This document shows, in pieces, positions 54,533 through 64,000 of a stretch of 64,000 nt of DNA; positions within the stretch are counted from its first letter, which is position 1; each line of letters opens with the position of its first letter. The notes under the pieces were generated by a model. That model ran no database searches. It was not told the DNA's origin and saw only the letters and a program-made list of their open reading frames with translations. The position numbers and the translations under genes are program-made. This DNA comes from an uncultured Bacteroidales bacterium. GTDB lineage: Bacteria > Bacteroidota > Bacteroidia > Bacteroidales > P3. The stretch is taken from NCBI GenBank assembly GCA_900317285.1, contig ONGA01000009.1, positions 62,001 through 126,000 of the forward strand, written 5' to 3'.

Positions 54533-54595
54533 TTTCATCTCCCACACAATATTTCAAACCCACTGCCGTTTAAAAGAATTCAATTTAAAAAAAGA

Positions 54596-56020
54596 ATGAA
54601 AAAGTTATTCACCATACTGACCCTCCTCGGAACCACCTTTATCGCTCAGGCCCAGCCCTATAGCATGTCCTTCACCCTGCAGGGCGCCACCGATTCGGTG
54701 ATGTACATCGCCCGCCATTTCCGCGACCAGGTGGAGATTCTCGACTCCGCCCGCGGAGTCAAGGGCACCTACCTCTTCAAAGGCAAACGTTCCTGGCCCC
54801 GTGGCATCTACGCCCTCGTGGGACAGAAGCGCGACAAGGGCATCCGCGACTTCGTCATCGACGGCAGCCAGAAATTCTCCGTCACGGGCGACGCCACCCT
54901 CTCGCCGGCAAGTGTCACCGTGAAAGGAAGCGACGCCAACCAGCAGATGTTCAACTATCTGAAAACCGTTGAGAGCGCCAAGAAAGAGCTGAACGACATA
55001 CGCAAACGGCAGAAAAATCCTGCCGACAAGGAGCAGGCCGACAAGGAGGAGAAGGCGCTCATCGAACGCATGGAAGCCTTTGACGCCTCCGCCCGCCACC
55101 CCAAGAAGCCGCAATTCTTCTTCGACCTCGTCAACCTCTTCGACGAGCCCGAGGTGCCCGACAGCATCGAGGACAAGTCCACCTACTTCCGTACCCACTA
55201 CTGGGACCGCCTGCTGCCAAAGCCGGAAAACGCACGCTACAAGCTGGCCGACCTGCGCCACACACCCAACCTCTTCAACAAGGTCAACTACTTCTTCTTC
55301 GGATTGATGTATTATGCCGACAGCGACACCATCTGCAAGGAAATCGACCGTCTGGCGGCACGCATCGGCGACGACACGGCGATGCTGCGCTATATCTTCG
55401 ACTTCATCGAGCCCCGCTACTACCGCTCCACGCGCAATATCGGCTGGGACGCCGTATGGTGCCACCTCCAGGCCGAATACTATCAAAAGGGGCGCTGCCC
55501 CTGGGTCTCCGAGGGCAACCTCTACAACATGCGCCACAACTTCAACCGCATACGCCAGAGCATCATCGGTGCCCATGGCCAGGAGCTCTGGATGGCCGAC
55601 ACCAACCAAAGCTCCGACCCCAAGGACTGGGTCAGCAGCCACCGTTTCCCCACCAAGTACGTCATCCTTTGGTTCTGGGACCCCGATTGCCACCATTGCC
55701 AGGAGCAGAGCGCGGCACTGAAAGTGCTCTACGACTCGCTGCTCACAGCCCCCTACCGCCCCTTCGAGGTCTATGCCGTCGGCTATGAGAGCGACGTGGA
55801 GAAATGGAAAAAGTATGTGCGCGAGCACGACTTCCGCTGGGTCAACGTCGGCGGTCCCAACGTCAACATCGACTATCAGGAAGCCTACAACGTCCACGGC
55901 GCGCCCACCATGATCATCCTCAACGAGCGCCGCGACATCATCATGAACAAAGTCCTCCCCGCCAAGAACCTCCTCAAGTTCTTCGAAGACTACGAGAAGA
56001 AAAAACAAAAACAGAACTGA
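54596..56020 (+). CDS. TlpA-like thiol:disulfide protein with DUF4369/DUF5106-like N-terminus
   Basis: 474 residues with signal peptide MKKLFTILTLLGTTFIAQAQ. Residues about 22-110 resemble DUF4369 (TDSVMYIARHFRDQVEILDS), the middle (about 115-330) is helical and DUF5106-like, and the C-terminal 130 residues are a thioredoxin domain with the active site WFWDPDCHHCQEQ (CHHC, near 364-367) and the cis-Pro segment HGAPTMIILNE. Such Bacteroidota proteins act in the periplasm as reductases. The stop TGA directly abuts the mutL ATG. Confidence 0.87.
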   Translation: MKKLFTILTLLGTTFIAQAQPYSMSFTLQGATDSVMYIARHFRDQVEILDSARGVKGTYLFKGKRSWPRGIYALVGQKRDKGIRDFVIDGSQKFSVTGDATLSPASVTVKGSDANQQMFNYLKTVESAKKELNDIRKRQKNPADKEQADKEEKALIERMEAFDASARHPKKPQFFFDLVNLFDEPEVPDSIEDKSTYFRTHYWDRLLPKPENARYKLADLRHTPNLFNKVNYFFFGLMYYADSDTICKEIDRLAARIGDDTAMLRYIFDFIEPRYYRSTRNIGWDAVWCHLQAEYYQKGRCPWVSEGNLYNMRHNFNRIRQSIIGAHGQELWMADTNQSSDPKDWVSSHRFPTKYVILWFWDPDCHHCQEQSAALKVLYDSLLTAPYRPFEVYAVGYESDVEKWKKYVREHDFRWVNVGGPNVNIDYQEAYNVHGAPTMIILNERRDIIMNKVLPAKNLLKFFEDYEKKKQKQN

Positions 56021-57808
56021 ATGGACGAGCTTAACATCATCAACATACTACCCGACAGCGTGGCAAACCAGATTGCCGCCGGCGAGGTGGTCGACCGCCC
56101 CGCCAGCGCCGTCAAGGAGCTGCTGGAAAACGCCATGGACGCCGGGGCGACGCAGATCGACCTCATCGTCAAGGACGCCGGGCGCACCCTCCTGCAGGTG
56201 ATCGACAACGGCTGCGGCATGTCCGACAGCGACGCCCGCCTCTGCTTCGAACGCCACGCCACCAGCAAAATCCACCACGCCGACGACCTCTTCTCCATCC
56301 ACACCATGGGCTTCCGCGGCGAGGCTCTCGCCTCCATCGCTGCCATTGCACAGGTGGAGCTCCGCACCCACCTCATAGGCAACGAACTCGGCACCGTCGT
56401 CAACATCGAAGGCTCCCACGTCACCTCGCAGCATCCGGAGGCCTGCCCCACAGGCACTTCCATCTCTGTCAAGAACCTATTCTTCAATGTCCCCGCACGG
56501 CGCAACTTCCTCAAGAAAGACTCCGTCGAGCTCTCACACATCGAGGAGGTATTCCGTCGCATCACACTCATCCACAGCGACATAGCTTTCACCTTCACCT
56601 CCAATGGGCGCCTGCTCTACGACCTCAAGGCCGGCAGCATGCTCCAGCGCATCAGCCAGCTCTTCGGCAACCACTGCAAGGAGCGCCTCTTCAACGTCGA
56701 GGAGGAGACCGACTTGCTGAAAATCAAAGGCTTCGTCGGCAAGCCCGAATACGCCCGCAAAACCCGCGGCGAGCAGTACCTCTTCGTCAACGGGCGCTTC
56801 ATCAAGCATCCCGCCCTCAGCGCCGCCGTCGAGAAAGCCTACACCGACATGCTGCCCGAGCATTCCTACCCCTCCTACTTCATCGGCCTGCAGGTCGACC
56901 CCGCCAAAATCGACATCAACATCCACCCCACCAAGACCGAGGTGAAATTCGTCGACGAGCACGCCATGTTCGCCATCCTGCGTTCGGCGGTGAAGAAAGC
57001 GTTGGGACAGTTCACCCTCGCCACCGAGCTGGAATTCGACAAACCGGCCGAATTCAACATCGGTCCCGCCCCCAAGGGCTACATCCCCCCGCAACCCAAG
57101 ATAAGCTACAACCCCGACTACAACCCCTTCCGCCCCACTTCCACCCAGACCCGCCTCAACCTCCAGAAAGAGCCCAATGACCTTAAGGCCCTTAAAAACC
57201 TTATGGCCCCTGAAGACCCTAAGGACCCTATAGCCCCTAAAGACCTCACCCCCCCAAGCACCACTTGCCTCCAACTCCAGTCGCGCTACATCGTCACACC
57301 TCTCTCCTCCGGCCTCGCCGTCATCGACCAGCAGCGCGCCCACGAGCGTGTCCTCTTCGACAAGCTGACGCAATCCAACAGCAGCACCATCTCCCATTCC
57401 CAGACCCTTCTCTTCCCCGTCAACTGCACCTTCTCCCCCGCCGACGCCGAACTCCTGGCCGAACTGCTGCCCGACCTGCGCCCCTACGGCTTCGCCATCG
57501 AAACCCTCTCCTCCACCACCTTCGTCGTCACCGCCACCCCTGTCGACTTCAAGGAGAGCGAGTTGCAGACCTTCCTCAACCAGATGCTCGCCGACTACAA
57601 GGGCTCCGTCATGCTGCGTTTCAGCAACCGCAGTCAGAGCCTCTGCGCCTCCCTGGCACGCCAGATGGCGATACGCCCCGGCACGCCCCTCACGCAGGAA
57701 GAGATGCAGCAGCTCGTCGCCGACCTCTTCGCATGCCCCATGGCCGACACCTCCCCCTCCGGCAAGAAAACCATCACCATCGTCAAACCCGAAGAACTAC
57801 TGCACTAA
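56021..57808 (+). CDS. mutL: DNA mismatch repair protein MutL
   Basis: 595 residues. GHKL ATPase motifs: NQIAAGEVVDRPASAVKELL near 16, DNGCGM near 63 and FRGEALASI near 93; then GTSISVKNLFFNVPARRNFL. The linker (about 385-412) contains NDLKALKNLMAPEDPKDPIA, encoded by a CCTTAAGG/CCCTAAGG simple repeat. The C-terminal domain reads DQQRAHERVLF where endonuclease-type MutL has DQHAxxE(x)4E, so nicking activity is doubtful. It dimerises and links mismatch recognition to repair. Confidence 0.97.
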   Translation: MDELNIINILPDSVANQIAAGEVVDRPASAVKELLENAMDAGATQIDLIVKDAGRTLLQVIDNGCGMSDSDARLCFERHATSKIHHADDLFSIHTMGFRGEALASIAAIAQVELRTHLIGNELGTVVNIEGSHVTSQHPEACPTGTSISVKNLFFNVPARRNFLKKDSVELSHIEEVFRRITLIHSDIAFTFTSNGRLLYDLKAGSMLQRISQLFGNHCKERLFNVEEETDLLKIKGFVGKPEYARKTRGEQYLFVNGRFIKHPALSAAVEKAYTDMLPEHSYPSYFIGLQVDPAKIDINIHPTKTEVKFVDEHAMFAILRSAVKKALGQFTLATELEFDKPAEFNIGPAPKGYIPPQPKISYNPDYNPFRPTSTQTRLNLQKEPNDLKALKNLMAPEDPKDPIAPKDLTPPSTTCLQLQSRYIVTPLSSGLAVIDQQRAHERVLFDKLTQSNSSTISHSQTLLFPVNCTFSPADAELLAELLPDLRPYGFAIETLSSTTFVVTATPVDFKESELQTFLNQMLADYKGSVMLRFSNRSQSLCASLARQMAIRPGTPLTQEEMQQLVADLFACPMADTSPSGKKTITIVKPEELLH

Positions 57809-57857
57809 ACATAAACCGTAAACCTTAAACCTTAAACCCTAAACCGTAAACCGAAAC
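57809..57857. repeat. AAACCTTAAACCGT-type simple repeat between mutL and the rhomboid gene
   Basis: Seven-base units of AAACCTT, AAACCGT and AAACCCT type fill the whole 49-bp gap. Confidence 0.92.
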
Positions 57858-58466
57858 ATGTCCCAATACGAACCCCAAGGATTCCGGATGCTGCCCACGG
57901 CAGTCAAGCACCTCATCATCATCAACGCACTCTGCTACGGACTCTACTACGTCCTCGGCATGCAGCGCATCATCAACCTCAACGCACTCCTAGGCCTCTG
58001 GAGCTACGACACCGGATTCTTCCGCCCCTGGCAGCCCCTCACCTACATGTTCATGCACGCCGACCTCACCCACATCTTCTTCAACATGTTCGCACTCTGG
58101 ATGTTCGGCACCACACTCGAAAACTTCTGGGGCACCAAGCGGTTCCTCGTCTACTACCTCCTCTGCGGCATCGGCGCGGGACTCATCTCGATGTTCATCC
58201 CCCAGACCCACACCGTCGGCGCCTCCGCCGCCGTCTACGGACTCCTCCTCGCCTTCGGCATGACATTTCCCAACGAATACATCTACCTCTACTTCCTCAT
58301 GCCCATCAAAGCCAAATGGTTCGTCACCGGCTACGCGCTCATCGAACTCTTCGAGGGCGTCTTCTTCACCTACGACGGCATTGCACACTTCGCCCACCTC
58401 GCCGGCATGCTCATCGGCCTACTCCTCATCCTCTGGTGGCGCCGCCACCCCTTCTCCAGATTCTGA
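57858..58466 (+). CDS. Rhomboid family intramembrane serine protease
   Basis: 202 residues, six hydrophobic segments. Catalytic Ser in VGASAAVYGLL (near 118) and His in IAHFAHLAGMLIG (near 178); the N-terminal loop contains the HADLTHIFFNMFALW motif (near 69) typical of rhomboids. It should cleave membrane proteins within the bilayer. Substrates unknown. It may be co-transcribed with mutL through the repeat-filled gap. Confidence 0.94.
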   Translation: MSQYEPQGFRMLPTAVKHLIIINALCYGLYYVLGMQRIINLNALLGLWSYDTGFFRPWQPLTYMFMHADLTHIFFNMFALWMFGTTLENFWGTKRFLVYYLLCGIGAGLISMFIPQTHTVGASAAVYGLLLAFGMTFPNEYIYLYFLMPIKAKWFVTGYALIELFEGVFFTYDGIAHFAHLAGMLIGLLLILWWRRHPFSRF

Positions 58467-58474
58467 CACCCCCG

Positions 58475-58563
58475 GACATAGGAGCATCATATACGCATCA
58501 TATACGCATCATAGGAGAACCCAAGGAGAAGTATAGTACAAAGGTAGTACAACCATAGGAGCC
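58475..58563. repeat. 11-bp phased repeat array D (inverted copy of array B)
   Basis: By direct comparison the reverse complement of this 89-bp block matches 20000-20088 at 87 positions; the two mismatches are adjacent. It lies 8 bp after the rhomboid stop and upstream of the promoter at 58633. Confidence 0.93.
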
Positions 58564-58632
58564 GTTTTTTACCGATTTCGTCCCACTTTCTCCTATCCTT
58601 CGTCCCAAACCGCATGAAAATCAAATAAAATT

Positions 58633-58662
58633 TTGCCAGTTTCGGGAAAATGTGTATTTTTG
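58633..58662 (+). promoter_or_regulatory. Promoter of the gene at 58720 and probably valS
   Basis: TTG (58633-58635) and TATTTTTG (58655-58662) with exactly 19 nt between; about 57 nt before the ATG. Confidence 0.85.
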
Positions 58663-58719
58663 CAAATCAATTGTACCCGTACAAAATTTATATAAAATAT
58701 TATAAACTACTAAAACAAA

Positions 58720-59337
58720 ATGAAAAAGACCATCATCCTCGCAGTGCTCGTGGCACTGGCAATGCCCTCAATGGCACAGAAAAAAAGCAACGTTTTCTCC
58801 ATCGACCATGACTGGACCAAAATCATCGGCTACAGCTACCAGCCCGGCTACCACTACGGCATCTCCCTCGCCGGTGGCTCCTTCCTCTCCTTTGGCTTCG
58901 CCGAAGAAGACGCCCGCTACGACATAAAGAGAGACAACCTTGGCGTCGTCACCGAATACCGCGAGCCCACCTGGTCACTCCGCTGCGGCTGGATTGGCTA
59001 CTCCTTCGACAAAGACCTCACCGGTTGGGGCGCCGTCTCCTTCCGTCCCATGCTCGTTATGGGTATCGACCGCACCAAAGACGCCATTTTCGACGCTTCC
59101 ACCAACACCTGGACCAAGGAAAACAACACCTACTTCACCATGGCCCCCACGGTGGTAGTCAACCTCTGGATGGTCCACTTCTCCGTGGGCTACGAAATCG
59201 TCCCCAAATTCAAAGACCTCAACGGTATCAACTTCGGCGTTGGCTTCTCCATCCCCGCCAGCACCGACAAGCTGGAGCAGAAAGCCAAGAACTACCAGCA
59301 GAACAGAAAGAGCAAATCCAAATCCAAGAAAAAATAA
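58720..59337 (+). CDS. Putative exported beta-barrel-like protein, unknown function
   Basis: 205 residues with signal peptide MKKTIILAVLVALAMPSMAQ. The middle shows alternating strands rich in Gly and aromatics (YHYGISLAGGSFLSFGF; WSLRCGWIGYSFDKDL; FTMAPTVVVNLWMVHFSVGY). The C-terminal 20 residues are mostly Lys, Ser, Asn and Gln, encoded by AAATCCAAATCCAAG-type sequence. The family is not recognised. valS follows after 15 bp. Confidence 0.75.
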   Translation: MKKTIILAVLVALAMPSMAQKKSNVFSIDHDWTKIIGYSYQPGYHYGISLAGGSFLSFGFAEEDARYDIKRDNLGVVTEYREPTWSLRCGWIGYSFDKDLTGWGAVSFRPMLVMGIDRTKDAIFDASTNTWTKENNTYFTMAPTVVVNLWMVHFSVGYEIVPKFKDLNGINFGVGFSIPASTDKLEQKAKNYQQNRKSKSKSKKK

Positions 59338-59352
59338 CCCCAACCCCACACC

Positions 59353-62007
59353 ATGGAGATAGCATCCAAATACGATCCTCGGGCCATCGAGGAAAAATGG
59401 TACCAGTTCTGGCTTGAGAAGAAACTCTTCCACTCCGAGCCCGACCACCGCGTGCCCTACACCATCGTCATCCCGCCGCCCAACGTCACCGGCGTGCTGC
59501 ACATGGGTCACATGCTCAACAATACCATTCAGGATGTCCTCGTCCGCCGCGCCCGCATGCAGGGCAAAAACGCCTGCTGGGTCCCCGGCACCGACCACGC
59601 CTCCATCGCCACCGAAGCCAAAGTGGTGAAGATGCTCGCCGACCGCGGCATCGACAAACGCTCCCTCTCCCGCGACGAATTCATGAAATACGCCTGGGAA
59701 TGGAAAGAGGAGCATGGCGGCATCATCCTCAAACAGCTCCGCAAGCTCGGCGCTTCCTGCGACTGGGACCGTACAGCTTTCACCATGGATGAGGTGCGCT
59801 ACGAAAGCGTCATCCGCGTTTTCGTCGACCTCTACAACAAGGGACTCATCTACCGTGGCGTCCGCATGGTCAACTGGGACCCCCAGGCCCTCACCGCCGT
59901 CTCCGACGAGGAGGTCATCTACAAGGAATCCCACGGTAAACTCTTCTACCTCCGCTACTACGTCGAGGGCGAAGACAAATACATCGTCGTCGCCACCACC
60001 CGTCCCGAGACCATCATGGGCGACACCGCCGTCTGCGTGCATCCCGACGACGAGCGCTACTCCTGGCTCAAGGGCAAGCGTGTCATCGTGCCCGGCGTGG
60101 GCCGCGTGGTGCCCATCATCATGGACGAATATGTCGACCGCGAGTTCGGTACCGGCGCCCTGAAAATCACCCCGGCACACGACATCAACGACTATAACCT
60201 CGGCATGAAATACGGCCTCGAGAGCATCGACATCTTCAACGACAACGGCACCCTCAATGAACATGGCGGCAAATATGCCGGCATGGACCGTTTCGCCTGC
60301 CGCAAGGCCATCATGAAAGACCTCGAGGAGGCCGGTCTCGTCGAAAAGACCGAAGACTACACCAACAAGGTGGGTCACTCCGAGCGCACCGACGCCGTCA
60401 TCGAACCCAAGCTCAGCGCCCAGTGGTTCATGAAAATGGAAGGCGTCGCCAAGAAAGCCCTCGAAGTGGTGGAGAACGACACCATCAAGTTCCACCCCGC
60501 CAAGTTCAAGAACACCTACCGCCACTGGCTTGAGAACATCAAGGACTGGTGCATCAGCCGCCAGCTGTGGTGGGGCCAGCGCATTCCCGCCTGGTACTTC
60601 GACCAGAACGGCAAGGTGGAGACCATCGTGGCCGTCAACGAAGAGGAAGCCCGCAAGATGGCTGCCGAGAAATACAACTACACCGGCGCCCTGCGCCAGG
60701 ACGAGGACGTCCTCGACACCTGGTTCAGCAGCTGGCTCTGGCCCATCTCGCTCTTCGACGGCATCCGCAACCCCGGCAACCCCGAAATCAACTACTACTA
60801 CCCCACTGCCGACCTTATCACCGCCCCCGACATCATCTTCTTCTGGGTGGCACGCATGATCATGGCCGGCGAGGAGTACATGAACGAGGTGCCCTTCCAC
60901 AACGTCTACTTCACCGGCATCGTGCGCGACAAGCTGGGCCGCAAGATGAGCAAGTCGCTCGGCAACAGCCCCGACCCTATCATGCTCATCGAGAAATACG
61001 GCGCCGACGGCGTCCGCATGGGCATGCTCCTCACCGCCCCTGCCGGCAACGACCTCCCCTTCGACGAAAGCATCTGCGAACAGGGCCGCAACTTCAGCAA
61101 CAAGATGTGGAACGCCCTGCGCCTGGTCTCCGGATGGCAAATCGGAGATGAACAGCAAAGCCAGGAAAACGCCGTCTCCGTCCAGTGGATGGAGCAGCGC
61201 ATGGCACAGGTCATCGAGGAAATCGAGAAAGACTTCGACCAGTACCGCCTCAGCGAAGCCCTGATGGCGACCTACAAGCTGGTATGGGACGACTTCTGCT
61301 CCTGGTACCTCGAGATGGTCAAGCCCGCCTACGGCACACCCATCGACCGCGAGACCTACGACGCCACCGTCTCCATCTTCTCCCGCCTCATGCTCCTGCT
61401 GCATCCCTTCATGCCCTTCGTCACCGAAGAAATCTGGCATGTCCTGCAGACCATCGGCAAGGACGACGAAAAGACTGCCTTCATCAATGCCAACTTCAGC
61501 ATCATGAACCAGCATCTGCCCACCAGCGTCTTCTTCGACCAGCGCATGCTCGACGAGTTCGACACAGCCCGCGAGGTCATCGCCGGTGTGCGCAACATCC
61601 GCAACACCCGCAACCTCTCGCCCAAGGAGGCTCTCGAAGTCTCGTTCATCACTTCCGATGAACGCTACCGCTTCGACCGCTTCAACGGCATCGTCCGCAA
61701 GCTCGCCAATGTCAGCAACATCAGCGAAGTCAAGGACAAGCCCGCCGGTGCACTCTCCTTCATGGTCGGCACCATGGAATGCTTCGTGCCCATGCCCGAG
61801 AATGTCAACAAGGACGAAGAGCTCAAGAAGCTGCAGGACGAGCTGAAATATGCCGAAGGATTCCTCAACAGCGTGCTGAAGAAACTCTCCAACGAGAAAT
61901 TCGTCAACGGAGCCCCCGCCGCCGTCATCGAGAAAGAACGCAACAAGCAGCGCGACGCCGAAACCAAGATTGCCGCCCTCAAGGCGCAAATCGAGGCTTT
62001 AGGCTAA
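59353..62007 (+). CDS. valS: Valyl-tRNA synthetase
   Basis: 884 residues, standard length. Class I signatures: [16 protein letters not shown] (HIGH-type motif, about 42-57) and [10 protein letters not shown] (KMSKS, near 530); the editing domain lies about 200-340, and the C-terminus has the ValS coiled-coil arm ([20 protein letters not shown]). It charges tRNA-Val. Its last 9 nt overlap the end of the convergent folC gene. Confidence 0.98.
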   Translation: MEIASKYDPRAIEEKWYQFWLEKKLFHSEPDHRVPYTIVIPPPNVTGVLHMGHMLNNTIQDVLVRRARMQGKNACWVPGTDHASIATEAKVVKMLADRGIDKRSLSRDEFMKYAWEWKEEHGGIILKQLRKLGASCDWDRTAFTMDEVRYESVIRVFVDLYNKGLIYRGVRMVNWDPQALTAVSDEEVIYKESHGKLFYLRYYVEGEDKYIVVATTRPETIMGDTAVCVHPDDERYSWLKGKRVIVPGVGRVVPIIMDEYVDREFGTGALKITPAHDINDYNLGMKYGLESIDIFNDNGTLNEHGGKYAGMDRFACRKAIMKDLEEAGLVEKTEDYTNKVGHSERTDAVIEPKLSAQWFMKMEGVAKKALEVVENDTIKFHPAKFKNTYRHWLENIKDWCISRQLWWGQRIPAWYFDQNGKVETIVAVNEEEARKMAAEKYNYTGALRQDEDVLDTWFSSWLWPISLFDGIRNPGNPEINYYYPTADLITAPDIIFFWVARMIMAGEEYMNEVPFHNVYFTGIVRDKLGRKMSKSLGNSPDPIMLIEKYGADGVRMGMLLTAPAGNDLPFDESICEQGRNFSNKMWNALRLVSGWQIGDEQQSQENAVSVQWMEQRMAQVIEEIEKDFDQYRLSEALMATYKLVWDDFCSWYLEMVKPAYGTPIDRETYDATVSIFSRLMLLLHPFMPFVTEEIWHVLQTIGKDDEKTAFINANFSIMNQHLPTSVFFDQRMLDEFDTAREVIAGVRNIRNTRNLSPKEALEVSFITSDERYRFDRFNGIVRKLANVSNISEVKDKPAGALSFMVGTMECFVPMPENVNKDEELKKLQDELKYAEGFLNSVLKKLSNEKFVNGAPAAVIEKERNKQRDAETKIAALKAQIEALG

Positions 62008-63255
62008 AGCATCTGCCACAAGGAAAATACTTCCTGTAACAAGAACGAGGTCATCGTGACCAGCCACCTTTCGGGCTGCAGCGATGGCCTCTTTCACGTT
62101 CCCGTATCCCGGGCCTTCGATACCCATCTCACCGGCGGCAGCCTGAAGGTCAGCCACAGGCAAACGGCGCGGCACAGAAGGCTGTGTAAAATAAAATGAG
62201 AACTGGAAGTTGGAACTCGTGAATTGAGCGACCAACAGATGCAGGATACTGCGGAAATCCTTGTCGTTGACACAACCGTAGACAAGATGGAGCTGTTTGA
62301 AGTCCATGCTCTTTAGCTTATCCATCATGGCTCGGATACCCGGTTCATTGTGGGCTGTCTCGCAAATGGTGAGCGGCTCTGTGCCGATAGTCTGCCAACG
62401 TCCATGGAGATGGGTGTTGGTGACGACACGGCTTAAGCCTCGCTGCAATTGGGAGTTGGAAATCGAGAATCGCGAACAGTTATTCAGCACCTCCACAGCT
62501 TCCAGTACCGTGGCGATGTTCTTCTTCTGGTATTCGCCCGTCAGTTCTTCCGTGTAGCGGCTGATATCGGCGACGACATAGTGCTGGTCGGCGAAGGTGA
62601 TGGGCGCAAAGTGCTCGGTGGCAATGCGGCGGAAGACAGGTTCTGTCTCCGGCTGCGTCTCCCCTACCACAACAGGTACACCCTCTTTGATAATGCCAGC
62701 CTTCTCGACGGCAATCTTCTCCAGGGTGTCGCCCAGAAACTGTGTGTGGTCAAGTCCGATGTTGGTAATGACGGAGAGTTCTGGCAAGATGACATTGGTG
62801 GAATCAAGTCGACCGCCCATACCCACTTCAACAACGGCAATGTCGGCTTTTTCCTGGGCAAAGTAATCGAATGCCATTCCCACCGTCATTTCAAAGAAAG
62901 AGAGCTTAAGGTCGGCAAACAGCTGCCGGTTCCGCTCCACAAAATCCACCACCTCCTGCTGTGGAATCATCTCGCCATTGATACGGATGCGCTCGCGGAA
63001 GTCGACAAGATGCGGCGAGGTGTAAAGCCCTACCTTATATCCCGCCTCCTGCAAGATGGAAGCGAGGAAATGGCTGACAGACCCCTTGCCATTGGTGCCG
63101 GCCACATGGATGCTTTTGAACTTGAGTTCGGGGTTGCCGAGAGCCTCCATCATGTCGATGGTAGGCTGGATGTCGGCCTTATAAGCGGCAGCGCCGATGC
63201 GGTGATACATCGGCAACTGCGAAAACATATAATCTAAAGTCTCTTGATAGTTCAT
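61999..63255 (-). CDS. folC: Bifunctional folylpolyglutamate / dihydrofolate synthase
   Basis: 418 residues. Mur ligase-like motifs: [17 protein letters not shown] near 50, [13 protein letters not shown] near 78, [14 protein letters not shown] near 146 and [13 protein letters not shown] near 165. It adds glutamate to dihydropteroate and to folates. Two tracts, [11 protein letters not shown] (about 259-269) and [11 protein letters not shown] (about 344-354), are encoded by GAATTGGGAGTTGGAA-like simple repeats that recur elsewhere. Its ATG overlaps the stop of the upstream outer-membrane gene by 4 bp. Confidence 0.96.
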   Translation of the reverse strand: MNYQETLDYMFSQLPMYHRIGAAAYKADIQPTIDMMEALGNPELKFKSIHVAGTNGKGSVSHFLASILQEAGYKVGLYTSPHLVDFRERIRINGEMIPQQEVVDFVERNRQLFADLKLSFFEMTVGMAFDYFAQEKADIAVVEVGMGGRLDSTNVILPELSVITNIGLDHTQFLGDTLEKIAVEKAGIIKEGVPVVVGETQPETEPVFRRIATEHFAPITFADQHYVVADISRYTEELTGEYQKKNIATVLEAVEVLNNCSRFSISNSQLQRGLSRVVTNTHLHGRWQTIGTEPLTICETAHNEPGIRAMMDKLKSMDFKQLHLVYGCVNDKDFRSILHLLVAQFTSSNFQFSFYFTQPSVPRRLPVADLQAAAGEMGIEGPGYGNVKEAIAAARKVAGHDDLVLVTGSIFLVADALA

Positions 63256-64000
63256 AAGGTGTAGGTTAAGCCAATGAGGAACAAAGCTCGCTGGGAGGGG
63301 TAGTTGACCCAGAGGTTGTAGCGCTGGAAGGTGAGGTTGTCCATCTTGAGGAAGAAACTCAATGCGCGGTTGTGACGGTACTCCACCTCTGCATTCAAAC
63401 CGAAACGCACAGGAAGCGTCTCGCCGAAATCGCCCTCCATGCTGCCCAGCAGCAAACCCTCAAGATGGAAGAACCACTTGTCCTTGTAATTGACATCTGC
63501 CGTAAGAGAGATATCCCAGTCGGGGCGATAAAGCGCCACAGATTCACCACCCTTGAGGTTGTAGTGGTAATAATGTCCGGCAGCACGCAATGTCAGCATC
63601 TCGTCATTGACAAATGCGATGTCGGCACCCATGGTGAAGCGGTTGTTGTCGAAATAATGGGTACGGAAGACATTGAGCAACTTGTAGGCGGTATCCAAAG
63701 AGAAAGTGAGGTCGTCCTGCAGGAAAGAGTAGCTGATTTCTGCGTTAAACTCCAACTTCTTGCTGAGGCTCCAACGCATATGTCCAAGGAGGTCATAGCG
63801 GCGTGTGGCACGCTGTTCGGCATTGGGTCCGACGTACGGGTTTGCCTTGCGGATAACATCCCAGTTATTGGGATCAAAACCGCCTGTAGCACCGACTGAG
63901 AGCACCATCGCATCATTCATCAGTTTCTTGCTGACCACCAGGTCGGGGAAGAAGCGGAAAGTGACGGCATTGTCGGCAGTGAAGCCGTCCCATCCCATAG
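63252..64000 (-). CDS. Outer-membrane beta-barrel protein, C-terminal part
   Basis: About 249 codons visible; the frame continues past the right edge, so the Met at 63998 is unlikely to be the real start. The sequence is a run of amphipathic strands (LEFNAEISYSFLQDDLTFSL; YNLKGGESVALYRPDWDISL; VEYRHNRALSFFLKMDN) ending in FLIGLTYTL, the pattern of a TonB-dependent-receptor-like or porin barrel. It overlaps folC by 4 bp. Substrate unknown. Confidence 0.75.
   Translation of the reverse strand, partial: MGWDGFTADNAVTFRFFPDLVVSKKLMNDAMVLSVGATGGFDPNNWDVIRKANPYVGPNAEQRATRRYDLLGHMRWSLSKKLEFNAEISYSFLQDDLTFSLDTAYKLLNVFRTHYFDNNRFTMGADIAFVNDEMLTLRAAGHYYHYNLKGGESVALYRPDWDISLTADVNYKDKWFFHLEGLLLGSMEGDFGETLPVRFGLNAEVEYRHNRALSFFLKMDNLTFQRYNLWVNYPSQRALFLIGLTYTL

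Noticed and set aside
58975..61989. A 1004-codon open frame on the minus strand
   Set aside because: It is the antisense shadow of valS and the preceding gene; valS is certain from its motifs.

Overview
The window is a chromosomal segment of a member of the Bacteroidota, most likely order Bacteroidales. The evidence is a recurring promoter signature (TAnnTTTG at -7, often with TTG exactly 19 nt upstream), the absence of strong Shine-Dalgarno sequences, type IX secretion (T9SS) C-terminal signals on three proteins, and family choices typical of the phylum (DUF6266, large BCAT, PagL-like acyloxyacyl hydrolase, Rho with a long disordered insert). No transposase, integrase, phage gene, rRNA or CRISPR array is visible. 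Genus cannot be fixed from this sequence alone.

Layout. 1-6.8 kb, minus strand: N-terminal part of ygiQ, tRNA-Glu, yebC, a SulP anion transporter, then a tightly overlapping block PAP2 phosphatase / comB / GNA1162-like lipoprotein / DUF4810-like lipoprotein, preceded by the RNase P RNA gene. 7.1-19.9 kb, minus: a giant 3196-residue T9SS-exported protein with about 33 InlB-type repeats, followed by an aldo/keto reductase with a ferredoxin-like tail, trmO, an ECF sigma factor and a single-pass membrane protein ending in a T9SS type B-like domain. 20.2-23.1 kb: small accessory genes of unknown function. 23.2-30.1 kb: feoB, threonine aldolase, rho, gcvH, ilvE. 30.2-34.6 kb, plus: tRNA(CAU), ruvX, def, a TPR lipoprotein and a dikinase-like protein. 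34.6-42.9 kb, minus: PagL-like protein, ligA, dapF, dnaX (split by an in-frame amber codon) and clpB. 43.4-48.4 kb, minus: a 1669-residue fusion of primase-type zinc finger, exonuclease, RecQ helicase and UvrD helicase. 48.7-64 kb: a T9SS surface protein, galE, gamma carbonic anhydrase, glyA, an outer-membrane protein, a TlpA-like thioredoxin, mutL, rhomboid protease, valS, folC and an outer-membrane barrel running off the right edge.

The genes are mainly housekeeping: translation (def, valS, tRNAs, rnpB, trmO), DNA maintenance (dnaX, ligA, ruvX, mutL, RecQ-UvrD fusion), amino-acid and one-carbon metabolism (glyA, gcvH, folC, ilvE, dapF) and cell-surface proteins.

The most unusual features are not ordinary genes. 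(1) Four intergenic arrays are built from 11-bp units; two are 89-bp copies matching at 87 positions in opposite orientation 38 kb apart. (2) dnaX has a single TAG between the clamp-loader ATPase and an intact, in-frame tau-like tail. (3) The zinc finger-exonuclease-RecQ-UvrD protein. (4) Several families of short repeats lie between genes and also inside coding regions (galE, feoB, dapF, mutL, folC, dnaX). These claims come from reading the sequence; no searches or computations were run.
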